A stretch of DNA of 64,000 bases from Deltaproteobacteria bacterium (lineage in GTDB: Bacteria > Desulfobacterota > DSM-4660 > Desulfatiglandales > Desulfatiglandaceae): contig JAIPDI010000016.1 of NCBI GenBank assembly GCA_021737785.1, forward strand, positions 32,267-96,266, in the 5' to 3' direction. Below are positions 1 to 9,368 of this stretch, one piece after another (positions within the stretch are counted from its first letter, which is position 1; each line of letters opens with the position of its first letter). The notes below the pieces were generated by a model, which saw only the letters and a program-made list of their open reading frames with translations, was not told the DNA's origin and ran no database searches. The position numbers and the translations under genes are program-made.

Positions 1-1
1 C

Positions 2-1027
2 CGGGAGCGGTGCGAAAAGATTATCGGGAAATCCCTTCCTCCTGATTACAGACTGGAACAGCGGGATTTCTCCAGGGGGGCTGTTCTTGAGATCATCAAA
101 GAACTCCGCTCCAGGGCCTCGGACAGGAAATTGAGTGCTATACTGAGACCCATCAACGGTATCATCAAGACCGCTGAATTCGAGGCCATCCTTAAGAATT
201 CGCCCCTGGTTGAGGCATCTCATGTCAGAACCGCTCTCAACACCCACATGAGTCTCGAAGGGGCCCTGTCAAAAGAGATCTTTGAGAGCAGGAAAGATCT
301 CAAAAAGTATATTACCTCCATGACAGATGCCGTTGGTTACGTGGTGGGCCTTGCCGTCATACGCTCCATTTCGAGCGGCGAGACTCACGGTATGCCCCTG
401 CCCATCCATTGTCAGATCAATGGGGGGGCCGCCGATACCATGGTGGCCCCGGGAAATCTGGGCGATATTGCCAAGGCCGCATGCCAGAATGTGCGGGCCT
501 CCATCAAGAAGGTGCTGGAAAAGGCAGGGGCCCCTTATGTGGGATATGAAATGTATGTGGATTATATTCAAGCTCATGGCGGCGTAGAAGGTGACAGTGC
601 ATCCATTGCCATCGATATAGCCCTTATCTCAGATTATCTGGGCCAGCCCGTGAATCAGAAATTCGGCGTGACCGGGTCATTGACCGGCGAAATCATCCTG
701 GCCGTAGGAGGGGTAACGGAAAAGATCCGGTCCATTATGGACCCATCCCTTGGCATGGAGGGGGCATGTATCCCCTGGCAGAACAGGCATGACGTGGAAC
801 CGCTTTTGATCAACACCGGGTTTGAGTCTATTCGGGAGAGCGGGATTCCCGGGATCAGGATCTTCCGAAACCAAGGGGATAAACATCCTTTTGACATCTA
901 TTTCTGTAAGACAAAATATAATGCCTACCAGATCATGATGGGTCTCGGTAGGGAAGAGGTGAAAAGGCGAATGGCAGAGCGCAGCAAGAGAGACTGGGCA
1001 TGCTCTCAGGCCATGACGCACCATTGA
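2..1027 (+). CDS. Lon-like ATP-dependent protease, C-terminal part (gene starts upstream of window)
   Basis: The frame is open from base 2 with no stop, so this is the 3' end of a larger gene and the TTG at 131 is only an internal codon. The visible protein has the Lon proteolytic domain. A catalytic serine sits in the motif EGDSAS (codon near 596) and a lysine in GGVTEKI (codon near 722). They lie 42 residues apart, close to the Ser-Lys spacing of Lon peptidases. Residues just before it (LRPINGIIKTAEF) resemble the linker that follows the AAA+ module in LonB-type proteins. Expected role: cytoplasmic ATP-dependent proteolysis. The ATPase part is outside the window, so the LonA/LonB subtype is not settled. 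Confidence 0.8.
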   Translation, partial: RERCEKIIGKSLPPDYRLEQRDFSRGAVLEIIKELRSRASDRKLSAILRPINGIIKTAEFEAILKNSPLVEASHVRTALNTHMSLEGALSKEIFESRKDLKKYITSMTDAVGYVVGLAVIRSISSGETHGMPLPIHCQINGGAADTMVAPGNLGDIAKAACQNVRASIKKVLEKAGAPYVGYEMYVDYIQAHGGVEGDSASIAIDIALISDYLGQPVNQKFGVTGSLTGEIILAVGGVTEKIRSIMDPSLGMEGACIPWQNRHDVEPLLINTGFESIRESGIPGIRIFRNQGDKHPFDIYFCKTKYNAYQIMMGLGREEVKRRMAERSKRDWACSQAMTHH

Positions 1028-1369
1028 TTCCTTCCCATATTTGAAATGGTCGGCCGGAGGAACCTGAATCCGCTCCTGCACTGGATTCGATCTCCGGAGA
1101 AGACGACTCCGCCCCGCGTTGTGTCACAGCAACTCTCATTTTAGTTTTAAGAGCGATGAGATGACTTTGCAGCGGGGCAGTAAGGCCTTGAAAAATCGCC
1201 TTACGGCGACACCACGAACTTGGCATTGCAGCTCTCAGGCCCCAGAATGAGAGTGGCTGGTTGTGTCAGGAATTCCTTGACAAGAAAACATTCCTGTTGA
1301 ATAACTCTATAATTCCCGAAAGAAGCTAAACAGATGACAAATACCCCCAAACATTGAGGACCATTCCGA
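1028..1369. other. Intergenic stretch holding miniature element copy 1
   Basis: This gap lies between the Lon-like gene and the hybrid kinase gene. Its main content is the miniature inverted-repeat element at 1127-1259 and its target duplications. The remaining bases show no convincing gene. Confidence 0.6.
1127..1259. mobile_element. MITE-like element, copy 1, with 9-bp target duplication
   Basis: The left end is CAGCAACTCTCATT (1127-1140). The right end, AATGAGAGTGGCTG (1246-1259), is its inverted copy with one mismatch in 14. The element is flanked by the perfect direct repeat GTTGTGTCA at 1118-1126 and 1260-1268, the signature of a transposition event. It has no coding capacity. The interior carries an imperfect palindrome and the core TTACGGCGACACCACGAAC, shared with copy 2 at 57768-57899. 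It is inferred to be a non-autonomous element moved in trans by a transposase not present in the window. Confidence 0.85.
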
Positions 1370-3331
1370 ATGTCCAAAGAAAAAGACGACCGATTGGATC
1401 TAAAGGAGACCGGCGACGTAACCCCTTGGAGCGAAGACCTATTCGGCCCTTTTGCCCATTTTGCCTGTGATTGGAATGGGTGGCTTGGATCTGATGGAAA
1501 ACCTGCACATGTCACGCCTTCGTGCAGGCAACTCACCGGATATGATCGCAGGGAGTTCCTGGAGAACCCGAATCTGATTACCGATATCATTCACAGGGAA
1601 GACAGGGAACAAATCCTTAATCACTTTAATGAGGATTTCACCATTAAGGAGGCGTTTCAGAAGGAATTCCGGATTGTCCGAAAAGATGGGGACGTGCGAT
1701 GGATAAGGCACATCTGCAGACCGGTTTACAGCCGGGAAGGGAAGTGGCTGGGAAGGTATTACAGCAATAGGGATATTTCAGATTATAAATTCTCAGAAAA
1801 TGCGCTTATCCAAAGCGAGGAGAAATATCGCAATATCGTTGAAAGCTCCAACGACGGCATTTGCATTATTCAGAATGATATCATCCGATTCAGCAATAAA
1901 CGATTGGCCGACATGATCGGATTTGCGCGAGAGGAAATCCTTGAAACCCCCTTTTTCGATCATGTTCATCCGGATGAATTGACCAGCGTTGTGGAATCCT
2001 ACGAGCGGTTTGTTTCGGGGGAAAAGGAAGATCAGAGATTTGAAACCGTGCTGTTTAACCCGAATGGGACTCCCCTGGATGTGGAGTTAAGCATCTCTCC
2101 CACCTTTCACGAAAATCAGCGGGCCGCCCTCATTATGGTTCGGGACATCACCGGACTCAAACAGATAGAAAAAGAAAAGAGAGAACTTGAAAAAATTCTG
2201 CAACAGACTCAGCGGATGGAGGCCATCGGAACCCTCGCAGGCGGTATTGCCCATGAGTTCAACAATATTCTCTGGATTATCTCGGCCAATACGGAATACG
2301 CGCTCGAAATTCTCAAGGACGGCGGCGCGGTAATCAACAACCTGCAGAGAATAGAAAGGGCCTGTTCCCGCGCAGCGGATCTGGTGGGCCAGATCCTCAG
2401 TTTCAGCCGCCAGCAACAGCATGCCCCAAAGCCGCTGGATATGAGGGCTATTGTTAAGGAGACCTTGAAATTCATGAGGGCCTCCCTGCCGAAGACCATT
2501 GAAATCAATCCTCAGATCGCCGGCGATCTCCGGATGGTGATGGCCGATCCCACACAACTGCATCAGGTGGTCACGAACCTGTGCACCAATGCGTTTTATG
2601 CCATGCGGGAAGCAGGGGGTATTCTTGAGGTGAGTCTTGATAATATAGACGCAGGGGAAACGTCGTCCTTTCCGGTGGGCATGGCGCCGGGAAAATATGT
2701 CAGACTGCGGGTCAAAGATACGGGCATCGGCATGGAGCCGGAGGTCATGAAGCGTGTGTTTGAACCGTTTTTTACCACCAGACAGCCTGGCGAGGGCGCT
2801 GGCTTGGGCCTGTCGGTGGTGTATGGGATTGTTGAAAGCTATCATGGCGCGGTGACCGTGGGCAGCAGGCCGGGTGAGGGGTCTGTCTTTGAGGTTTTTC
2901 TGCCTGTTATCGAAGAGAAATCCGAGGCTGAGACCCGGCGGCCCCGACCGATTCCCACCGGAAAGGAACGAATTCTCTTTGTGGACGACGAAAAGGAGAT
3001 TGCCGATATTACCCGGGAGGTGCTGGAAAGCCTCGGCTACCGCGTACATGTGGAGAACAATCCGGCGAAGGCACTCAAGGTGTTCGGGAAGCGGTCTGAT
3101 GAATTTAGTCTGGTGATCACGGATATGACCATGCCCGGTATGACCGGGGAGGTATTGGCCAGAAAATTGATCGATATCCGGGCTGATATCCCCATCATTA
3201 TCTGCACGGGATACGGGGAGGTTATCGGCGAAGCCCGGACCAGGGAGATGGGCGTACGGGAGATTCTTCGAAAGCCGGCCACCATCGGTACTGTTGCCGA
3301 AACCGTTCGAAGGGTGCTGGATAAAAAGTAG
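1370..3331 (+). CDS. Hybrid PAS-PAS sensor histidine kinase with C-terminal receiver domain
   Basis: A 653-residue soluble-looking kinase with no clear membrane segment. Two PAS domains cover about residues 30-138 and 150-265. The dimerisation/phosphoacceptor motif AGGIAHEFNNIL places the histidine near 295. HATPase motifs follow (N box NLCTNAFYAM, G boxes DTGIGM and GEGAGLGLS). A receiver domain fills 535-653, with the acidic pair VDDE and phosphoacceptor Asp near 585 (ITDMTMPG). This is the layout of hybrid kinases that autophosphorylate after PAS sensing and pass phosphate to the attached receiver. There is no output domain, so another regulator must act downstream. It converges on cheB with a 13-bp gap. 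The signal sensed is unknown. Confidence 0.93.
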   Translation: MSKEKDDRLDLKETGDVTPWSEDLFGPFAHFACDWNGWLGSDGKPAHVTPSCRQLTGYDRREFLENPNLITDIIHREDREQILNHFNEDFTIKEAFQKEFRIVRKDGDVRWIRHICRPVYSREGKWLGRYYSNRDISDYKFSENALIQSEEKYRNIVESSNDGICIIQNDIIRFSNKRLADMIGFAREEILETPFFDHVHPDELTSVVESYERFVSGEKEDQRFETVLFNPNGTPLDVELSISPTFHENQRAALIMVRDITGLKQIEKEKRELEKILQQTQRMEAIGTLAGGIAHEFNNILWIISANTEYALEILKDGGAVINNLQRIERACSRAADLVGQILSFSRQQQHAPKPLDMRAIVKETLKFMRASLPKTIEINPQIAGDLRMVMADPTQLHQVVTNLCTNAFYAMREAGGILEVSLDNIDAGETSSFPVGMAPGKYVRLRVKDTGIGMEPEVMKRVFEPFFTTRQPGEGAGLGLSVVYGIVESYHGAVTVGSRPGEGSVFEVFLPVIEEKSEAETRRPRPIPTGKERILFVDDEKEIADITREVLESLGYRVHVENNPAKALKVFGKRSDEFSLVITDMTMPGMTGEVLARKLIDIRADIPIIICTGYGEVIGEARTREMGVREILRKPATIGTVAETVRRVLDKK

Positions 3332-3344
3332 GGTGACGGGATGG

Positions 3345-4421
<1,077 letters not shown>

Positions 4422-5201
4422 TCAGCTTCTATAAACACCCGGCGACACATGTTTGAGCCCATGTTCTATCCCTCGAAGGCTTTCAGACATCCCGACGAAA
4501 AGATAGCCTTTGGCTCTTAATGCCCGGCAAAGGTTTAGCACCACCTTCTGCCGGGTCTCATTGTCAAAATAGATCATCACGTTTCTGCAGAATATGATGT
4601 CGAACTGTTGGCGAGATGAATCGCTGAGTAAATTATGCTTCCCGAATGTTGTAAATTTTTTCACCTCACCACGCACCTTCACATAGTCTTTCCACTCATT
4701 GCGGCCCTGTTGAAAATATTTGCGGAGTATCGGCAGCGGGACCCTTTGTGCTCTTTCTTTAGGGTAGATGCCGGTTTTTGCAATCTTTAGGACAGAGTCG
4801 GAGATATCCGAGGCATAAAGATGAAAGTCATATGCATTATCCACCAGCTGAACCGCCAGTGAATAGGGCTCCTCCCCGGTGGAGCAGGCCGCACTCCAGA
4901 TATTCAGGTGCCTGGATTTGTCAATATGCTTCAATATGAATTCGAAGTGACCGTTTTCTCTGAAAAAAAAGGTGTGATTGGTCGTGATGGCGTCAATGAA
5001 GTTTCTAAACTCATGAGCATCTTGTCTGACGAGCGAGATGTATTCATTTGCGGTATCGATACGCAAGATTCTCAGTCGTTTGGCAATCCTGGCCTTGAGC
5101 AGTCCAAGCTTGCTCTCCGGCAGGTATATGCCTGATGCGGTGTATACCAGCCGGGACAACTCTCTGTACTGGCTCATTGTAATATCTGTGTTATTGCCCA
5201 A
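4422..5201 (-). CDS. cheR: Chemotaxis protein methyltransferase CheR
   Basis: 259 residues. The N-terminal helical CheR domain is followed by a SAM-dependent methyltransferase fold with WSAACSTGEEPYSLA as the SAM-binding motif and FCRNVMIYFD near the C-terminus. It methylates glutamate side chains of methyl-accepting chemotaxis proteins, opposing CheB encoded just downstream. The usual TTNET.FFR signature reads TTNHTFFFRE, with Glu replaced by His. The start used is a TTG preceded at a suitable distance by AAAGG; the ATG eight codons later has no visible ribosome-binding site. No TPR extension is present. Confidence 0.93.
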   Translation of the reverse strand: MGNNTDITMSQYRELSRLVYTASGIYLPESKLGLLKARIAKRLRILRIDTANEYISLVRQDAHEFRNFIDAITTNHTFFFRENGHFEFILKHIDKSRHLNIWSAACSTGEEPYSLAVQLVDNAYDFHLYASDISDSVLKIAKTGIYPKERAQRVPLPILRKYFQQGRNEWKDYVKVRGEVKKFTTFGKHNLLSDSSRQQFDIIFCRNVMIYFDNETRQKVVLNLCRALRAKGYLFVGMSESLRGIEHGLKHVSPGVYRS

Positions 5202-5813
5202 CAGCAGCGCCTTTAATCTTAGAAGTTAACGGGAGTGTGGAGCACCGGTGACAGGAACGGCTTGCCAGCCTCGATTTCCCTGGTTTATCCCCCGAATGCA
5301 TCGAGAGCCGCCATGAGCTGACGGATCTAATTTGAGAAAGCAAGTTTCGTACCAGACAGCCAGCGCAATGGAGGCCGGAGGCCAGAGGTCGGAAAATCCA
5401 CTATCCGTCCACGGCCGATGCGCTATGGGCTGTCATTCCTAAGGCGGCCTGACGGCCGAAACCAAACAGGTTTCACCCAAGTCCCGGAAGCGTTCTGAAC
5501 GCCCGTGGGCAAACTTCTTCGCAGGTTGCAGAGAAGTTACACATAAAGAGTCTAGCGCTGGACTTCCAGCGTCTTCTACGCATCCATTAATGCACATTCC
5601 CGCATGCTGCGGGATCTACGCTTCGCTTCGACCAGTACCGGCGTCATACGGGACGTGTCCTTCGGAAGATTCTCTGTTGACACCTCCGCCTGTTTTCTTT
5701 AAAGTCTTTTACAAAGAAAAAAAGGAAGTTGACACGATCTGGATCCTTCCGGTCAATTTTCCGGGAACGCAGGAACGTGGAAGATCTTTTGACAAAGAGA
5801 GATGGTATTTTGA
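5202..5813. other. Intergenic stretch with dispersed repeat copy A
   Basis: This 612-bp gap between cheR (leftward) and the sigma-54 activator (rightward) contains repeat copy A at 5441-5545 and a short hairpin around 5597-5614 (CCCGCATGCTGCGGG). An open frame from 5590 to 5865 has no recognisable protein content and overlaps the activator gene, so it is not called. Promoters for both flanking genes must lie here, but none is clear. Confidence 0.5.
5441..5545. repeat. Dispersed structured intergenic repeat, copy A
   Basis: A tandem of short hairpins: CGGCCTGACGGCCG, then AAACAGGTTT, then a CCCGGAAG/CGCCCGTGGG segment, then AACTTCTTCGCA pairing with TGCAGAGAAGTT. The same order of blocks recurs at 9137-9296 (copy B) and 31534-31646 (copy C). 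All three copies are intergenic. No inverted termini or target duplication is obvious. It could be a REP-like mobile repeat or a structured RNA. The strand is undetermined. Confidence 0.7.
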
Positions 5814-6809
5814 ATGGAACTTAACGGGATTATTGGAGAAAGCAACGAAATCCAGGAAGTTCTAAAGGTCGCTGAAAAGGTGGCGGCCAGCGACAGTACG
5901 ATCTTGATTTACGGGGAGACCGGAACAGGCAAAGGGTTGACGGCCAAGGCCATCCATCTAAACTCTCAAAGGGCCCGCAAGGCCTTTGTTTCCATCAATT
6001 GCGGGGCGATTCCGGCGAATCTTCTGGAAAGTGAGCTGTTCGGGCACGTCCGCGGTGCTTTTACCGGGGCCTTCAAGAATAAGACCGGCAAGTTCGAGCA
6101 GGCGGACAAAGGGACCATCTTTCTGGATGAAATCGGCGATATGAGTCCTGATCTTCAGGTCAAGATATTGAGGGTCCTGGAAGAGAGCGAGTTTGAAAGG
6201 GTCGGAGGCAATGACACCCTGCGGGTGGACATCAGGATCATTGCCGCAACCCATCGAAATCTTGAAGATCGGGTGGAAAAAGGGCTGTTTCGGGAAGATC
6301 TCTTCTACAGACTGTGCGTCATCCCGCTGTCCCTGCCACCGCTCCGGTGCCGAAGGCAGGACGTTCCCCTTCTGGCCGAACATTTTCTCCAGGTCATCAA
6401 CGAAAAAAATGAATATAGGCTCGAAGGATTTTCCAAACAGGCCTTAGATGTTCTATCTGCCTACCCGTGGCCCGGAAACGTCAGGGAACTCAAAAATCTG
6501 GTCGAAAGGCTGGCGGTCTTGAAGCAGGAGGGGACAATAGAGGCATACGATCTGCCCGGCAGGATACGCGGGTCTATTGAAATCCAGATGGAAGAACCGC
6601 CAATCGGCATTTCAGATGAAGGGATATGCCTCAATACGGCGGTCAGCGAATTTGAAAAGGCACTGATCCTCCAGTCATTGCAGAAGGCCAAAGGGGTAAA
6701 GAATGAGGCGGCCAAACTATTGAACCTGAAGCGGACCACGCTTGTTGAAAAGATCAAGCGGTACCACCTGGATTCCTATGAATTGGCGGGGACCAGGCAT
6801 GCGGGATAG
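5814..6809 (+). CDS. Sigma-54-dependent transcriptional activator (AAA+ plus Fis-type HTH, no sensor domain)
   Basis: 331 residues that begin directly with the AAA+ domain. Walker A is GETGTGKG (34-41), the sigma-54 contact loop GAFTGA is at 81-86, and Walker B is TIFLDEIG (101-108). Arginine-finger region motifs ([19 protein letters not shown]) follow, with a Fis-type helix-turn-helix at about 283-320 ([19 protein letters not shown]). It should remodel RNA polymerase-sigma-54 at enhancer-dependent promoters. The usual N-terminal receiver, PAS or GAF domain is absent, so control must come from expression or a partner. The next gene is a separate receiver protein 63 bp downstream, a plausible partner. 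The ribosome-binding site before this ATG is weak. Confidence 0.93.
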   Translation: MELNGIIGESNEIQEVLKVAEKVAASDSTILIYGETGTGKGLTAKAIHLNSQRARKAFVSINCGAIPANLLESELFGHVRGAFTGAFKNKTGKFEQADKGTIFLDEIGDMSPDLQVKILRVLEESEFERVGGNDTLRVDIRIIAATHRNLEDRVEKGLFREDLFYRLCVIPLSLPPLRCRRQDVPLLAEHFLQVINEKNEYRLEGFSKQALDVLSAYPWPGNVRELKNLVERLAVLKQEGTIEAYDLPGRIRGSIEIQMEEPPIGISDEGICLNTAVSEFEKALILQSLQKAKGVKNEAAKLLNLKRTTLVEKIKRYHLDSYELAGTRHAG

Positions 6810-6872
6810 GGGTCCGGACGGGGAGTCGGGTGCTGCAAGGACCTGCATGAATCTTGTCGAGGAGGTCATTGG

Positions 6873-7574
6873 ATGGAATCAAGAATACTTGTGGTAGATG
6901 ATGAAAAGGAGATTCTGGATACGCTTGCCGAATTTATGGCGGATCTGGGGTACCAGGCGGACTTTGCGGACGCAGTGGACGCGGCATTGGTCTTGATGAA
7001 GAAAAATGAATATGATGTTTTCCTGCTCGACAAGAATATGCCTGACAACAAAAATAATAAGGAAGGAGGAATGAGCCTCCTCAGATATGCCAAAGAGAAT
7101 ATGCCCGGGACCGAAGTCATTATGATGACCGGGTATGGCACTGTTGAAAGCGCAGTGGAGGCCATGAAACTCGGGGCATTTGATTACATCACAAAGCCGA
7201 TCTCACTCAAGGATGTAAAACTGAAAATCGACAGAATATTGGATTACAAACGCTTCATCAATTCAGAAGACACCCTTCGGACCTATAAAATACTTCATAA
7301 TCAGCTTTTGAGTTCTCTGGTGAACCTGGATAACCTTCCGGAGGATCAACTGGAGAAGATACTGAGAACCCTGGGAGCGAGGATCGATCAGGTGTTTGGA
7401 CTCCAAAAGGATTATGAAACCATCATAGAGGCCCAGGCGGACGCACTCGAAAAGATTCAGGAGTATGTAGAGCACTTGAAAGAGGCTGTTCCCACTGAGA
7501 GTCCTTATTATGTATTGATCGATAAGATCATTGAAGCATCCAACAAGCGAATTACGGCTCGGCAGGACACCTAA
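6873..7574 (+). CDS. Response regulator with receiver domain and helical C-terminus
   Basis: 233 residues. A receiver domain fills about 1-122, with the acidic pair VVDDEKE, phosphoacceptor Asp53 (LLDKNMPD), MMTGYG and the conserved Lys in ITKPIS. The 110-residue C-terminus is predicted helical and charged, with no DNA-binding or enzymatic motif I recognise. A strong GAGGAGG ribosome-binding site precedes the ATG. It lies between the sensor-less sigma-54 activator and a cyclic-nucleotide-binding protein, all on the same strand. It is inferred to act through protein-protein contact, perhaps on the adjacent activator. Confidence 0.88.
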   Translation: MESRILVVDDEKEILDTLAEFMADLGYQADFADAVDAALVLMKKNEYDVFLLDKNMPDNKNNKEGGMSLLRYAKENMPGTEVIMMTGYGTVESAVEAMKLGAFDYITKPISLKDVKLKIDRILDYKRFINSEDTLRTYKILHNQLLSSLVNLDNLPEDQLEKILRTLGARIDQVFGLQKDYETIIEAQADALEKIQEYVEHLKEAVPTESPYYVLIDKIIEASNKRITARQDT

Positions 7575-7702
7575 CCACAAGCGGCCTCCGGTATTTTGCC
7601 CTGTTCCCGGTGTTGACACAGGGGCTCGGGGTCAGCCCAAAAAGGCGAATCGCCCCATTTCCGGGCGGTAATCCACTGCAATCGGTTTCTGGGAGACGGA
7701 GC

Positions 7703-8071
7703 ATGAGCAAACCGGACATGGCGGACTACCGCCGGGAAATCGCAAAGGGGGATGTCCTTCTTCGGGAAGGAGACGTTGACACCCGGTTTTTTCTTCTTCA
7801 GAAGGGATCCTTGGATATCTTTGTCCGGGGAAAGAAGATAAACACGATCGAGGCCAAGACCGGTCAGGATTTCGTGGGCGAGATCGGTGCTATCCTCGGC
7901 ACCCCCCGGACAGCCACGGTTGTGGCGGCCACTGATTGCGTGGTCCTGTGTCTTCCCAGGATCGAGATAGAAGCGGTCATCAGCGCATCCCCCACCCTCG
8001 GCGTCAAGCTGATACAGTCCCTGTGCTATAAACTGATCAACAGCGCTTCCGCCCTTGCCGAATTTCAGTGA
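7703..8071 (+). CDS. Small cyclic-nucleotide-binding domain protein
   Basis: 122 residues from the ATG at 7703, chosen because GGGAG lies seven bases upstream; the frame stays open back to 7610 but that extension looks non-coding. Almost the whole protein is one CRP-type nucleotide-binding beta barrel. LLREGDVDTRFFLLQKGSL resembles the first strands, and VGEIGAILGTPRTATV is the phosphate-binding cassette, with Glu and Arg positioned to contact ribose and phosphate. There is no HTH, so it is not a stand-alone transcription factor. It may sense cAMP or c-di-GMP and act on the upstream signalling proteins. Confidence 0.85.
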   Translation: MSKPDMADYRREIAKGDVLLREGDVDTRFFLLQKGSLDIFVRGKKINTIEAKTGQDFVGEIGAILGTPRTATVVAATDCVVLCLPRIEIEAVISASPTLGVKLIQSLCYKLINSASALAEFQ

Positions 8072-8115
8072 AATATACGGTCAGTCTCGTCCCAGGGGAT
8101 CTTCTTTGAATCCGA

Positions 8116-8805
8116 TCATTCTTCCTGATCAAAGAAATCCGGGTAAAATTTTTTAGCGCATGCCGGGCATAGGCCGTGGCTGAATTCTGCTTTTGAATGT
8201 TTTTTAAAATATACTTCAATTTGCTCCCAGTACCCTTTATCATTTCTAATCTTCTTGCAATAAGAGCAAATGGGCAGTATGCCTCTTAACGTTTTGATCT
8301 CTGCTAAAGCTTCCTGAAGCTCTTTAATGAGTCTAATCCGTTCATTCTCCGCTCGTTTGCGATCCGTGATGTCCCTGCATATACAGAATACCAGCTTTCG
8401 GCCCCTGTAAACCGCCCCATTATTGCTGAGTTCTATATCGACGATGGTGCCGTCTTTGCGACGTTGTTGCGTCTCGAAGTGAGCCCCTGAATCATCGACT
8501 TCCCGGATCATTTCTATGAGTTGTTCCCGCGTAAATACAATGTCCCAGTTCCATACATGAAGCTGATGCATTTCTTCCAAGGAGTAACCGAGGATCTCCG
8601 CATATCGCTTATTCGCCTCATACACCTTTCCATTTTGGTCAAGGATAACAATCCCATCTCTTGATTGGTCAAACAGAAGGCGCCAGCGTACGACTTCATC
8701 CCTGAGGAGCGCTTCCATCCTCCGGCGATCAAGCTCAGCACTCTGCAACTCCAGAACTTGCCTTTGTAATTCTTCATAGGTGGGCTTTTTTGGCATTTTC
8801 GTCAC
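8116..8805 (-). CDS. PAS domain protein with C-terminal four-cysteine cluster
   Basis: 229 residues. A short coiled coil (about 8-40) precedes a PAS/PAC unit (about 40-150, ending CRDITDRKR). A second coiled coil leads to a C-terminal module with Cys180-x2-Cys183 and Cys213-x2-Cys216, spaced like a zinc ribbon (ICSYCKKIR ... LCPACAKKF). This C-terminal module is common at the ends of PAS signalling proteins in related bacteria. No kinase, cyclase or DNA-binding domain is attached, so the output is unknown. The GTG start overlaps the stop of the upstream penicillin-acylase remnant (GTGA), suggesting the genes were once translationally coupled. An ATG three codons later is an alternative start. 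Confidence 0.85.
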   Translation of the reverse strand: MTKMPKKPTYEELQRQVLELQSAELDRRRMEALLRDEVVRWRLLFDQSRDGIVILDQNGKVYEANKRYAEILGYSLEEMHQLHVWNWDIVFTREQLIEMIREVDDSGAHFETQQRRKDGTIVDIELSNNGAVYRGRKLVFCICRDITDRKRAENERIRLIKELQEALAEIKTLRGILPICSYCKKIRNDKGYWEQIEVYFKKHSKAEFSHGLCPACAKKFYPDFFDQEE

Positions 8806-9080
8806 TTCACTTGGTCAGGCTTGAATATCAAGGGTTTATCCAGTTTTTCCGTCTTATGAAAATGAATGGGAATCTGTCTTCCCCGGGCCCAGGGCTCGGC
8901 CTGATCGCCGTGATGGGGACTCCTGTATTGTCCTGACCGGCCCGGAGGGCTGATAATGGGTGAATTCTCCGGGTCTGGGAAATCAACCACCATGCGGATG
9001 ACCCCTCCGGATTCAAAAGGAAACGGATTCTTGGGGGCCCACATGCCGGCGTTGATGGTGGTGCCGCCCCACTCCTTGAC
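8802..9080 (-). pseudogene. C-terminal remnant of a penicillin acylase family gene
   Basis: About 92 codons on the minus strand read like the C-terminus of penicillin amidase family hydrolases (N-terminal-nucleophile enzymes). The matching features are a GGTTINAG segment, then RMVVDFPDPENSPIISPPG, then GRSGQYRSPHHGDQAEPWA. Members of this family are normally 700-800 residues. Here similarity stops just before repeat copy B at 9137-9296, and the rest of the gene, including the catalytic N-terminal serine region, is missing. The remnant ends in the GTGA overlap with the PAS gene. It is inferred to be a decayed gene, with the repeat marking or close to the breakpoint. Confidence 0.65.
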
Positions 9081-9136
9081 CCTTCCGCGAATCAACCCTC
9101 CTCGCAACTTCCGGAACACTGGTGCCAAGTTCTTCC

Positions 9137-9296
9137 AAGGCGGCCACACGGCCACAACCAAACAGGTTGCACCCGAGTCCCCCGAGGACGCCCGTGGGGG
9201 CCTCTGCCCAAGAGCTGCAATAAAATGTGCTCGTATCGTCCGGCGGCCGCCCCCGGGCAAACTTCTTCGCACGTTGCAGAGAAGTTGCAGACAAAG
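9137..9296. repeat. Dispersed structured intergenic repeat, copy B (with about 55 bp of extra sequence)
   Basis: Blocks match copy A in order: AAGGCGGCCACACGGCC, AACCAAACAGGTTGCACCC, CCCGAGGACGCCCGTGGG, then CGGGCAAACTTCTTCGCA and TGCAGAGAAGTT. About 55 bp of unrelated sequence separates the third block from the last hairpin. Stem bases vary between copies while the pairing persists (CCTGACGG versus CCACACGG). It lies between the penicillin-acylase remnant and the selenoprotein gene. Confidence 0.65.
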
Positions 9297-9368
9297 GGCC
9301 TAAGGTCCGGCAACAGAACAGGCTCCCGGCCCGGACGCTCTTGACAGTTTCAGTTTCAAGTCGACGCG

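Noticed and set aside
2087..3049. Long antisense open frame (320 codons) opposite the hybrid kinase gene
   Set aside because: It is the shadow of the kinase gene with no protein family signal and no ribosome-binding site.
5590..5865. Open frame of 91 codons overlapping the sigma-54 activator start
   Set aside because: No protein family match and it overlaps a clear gene in another frame.
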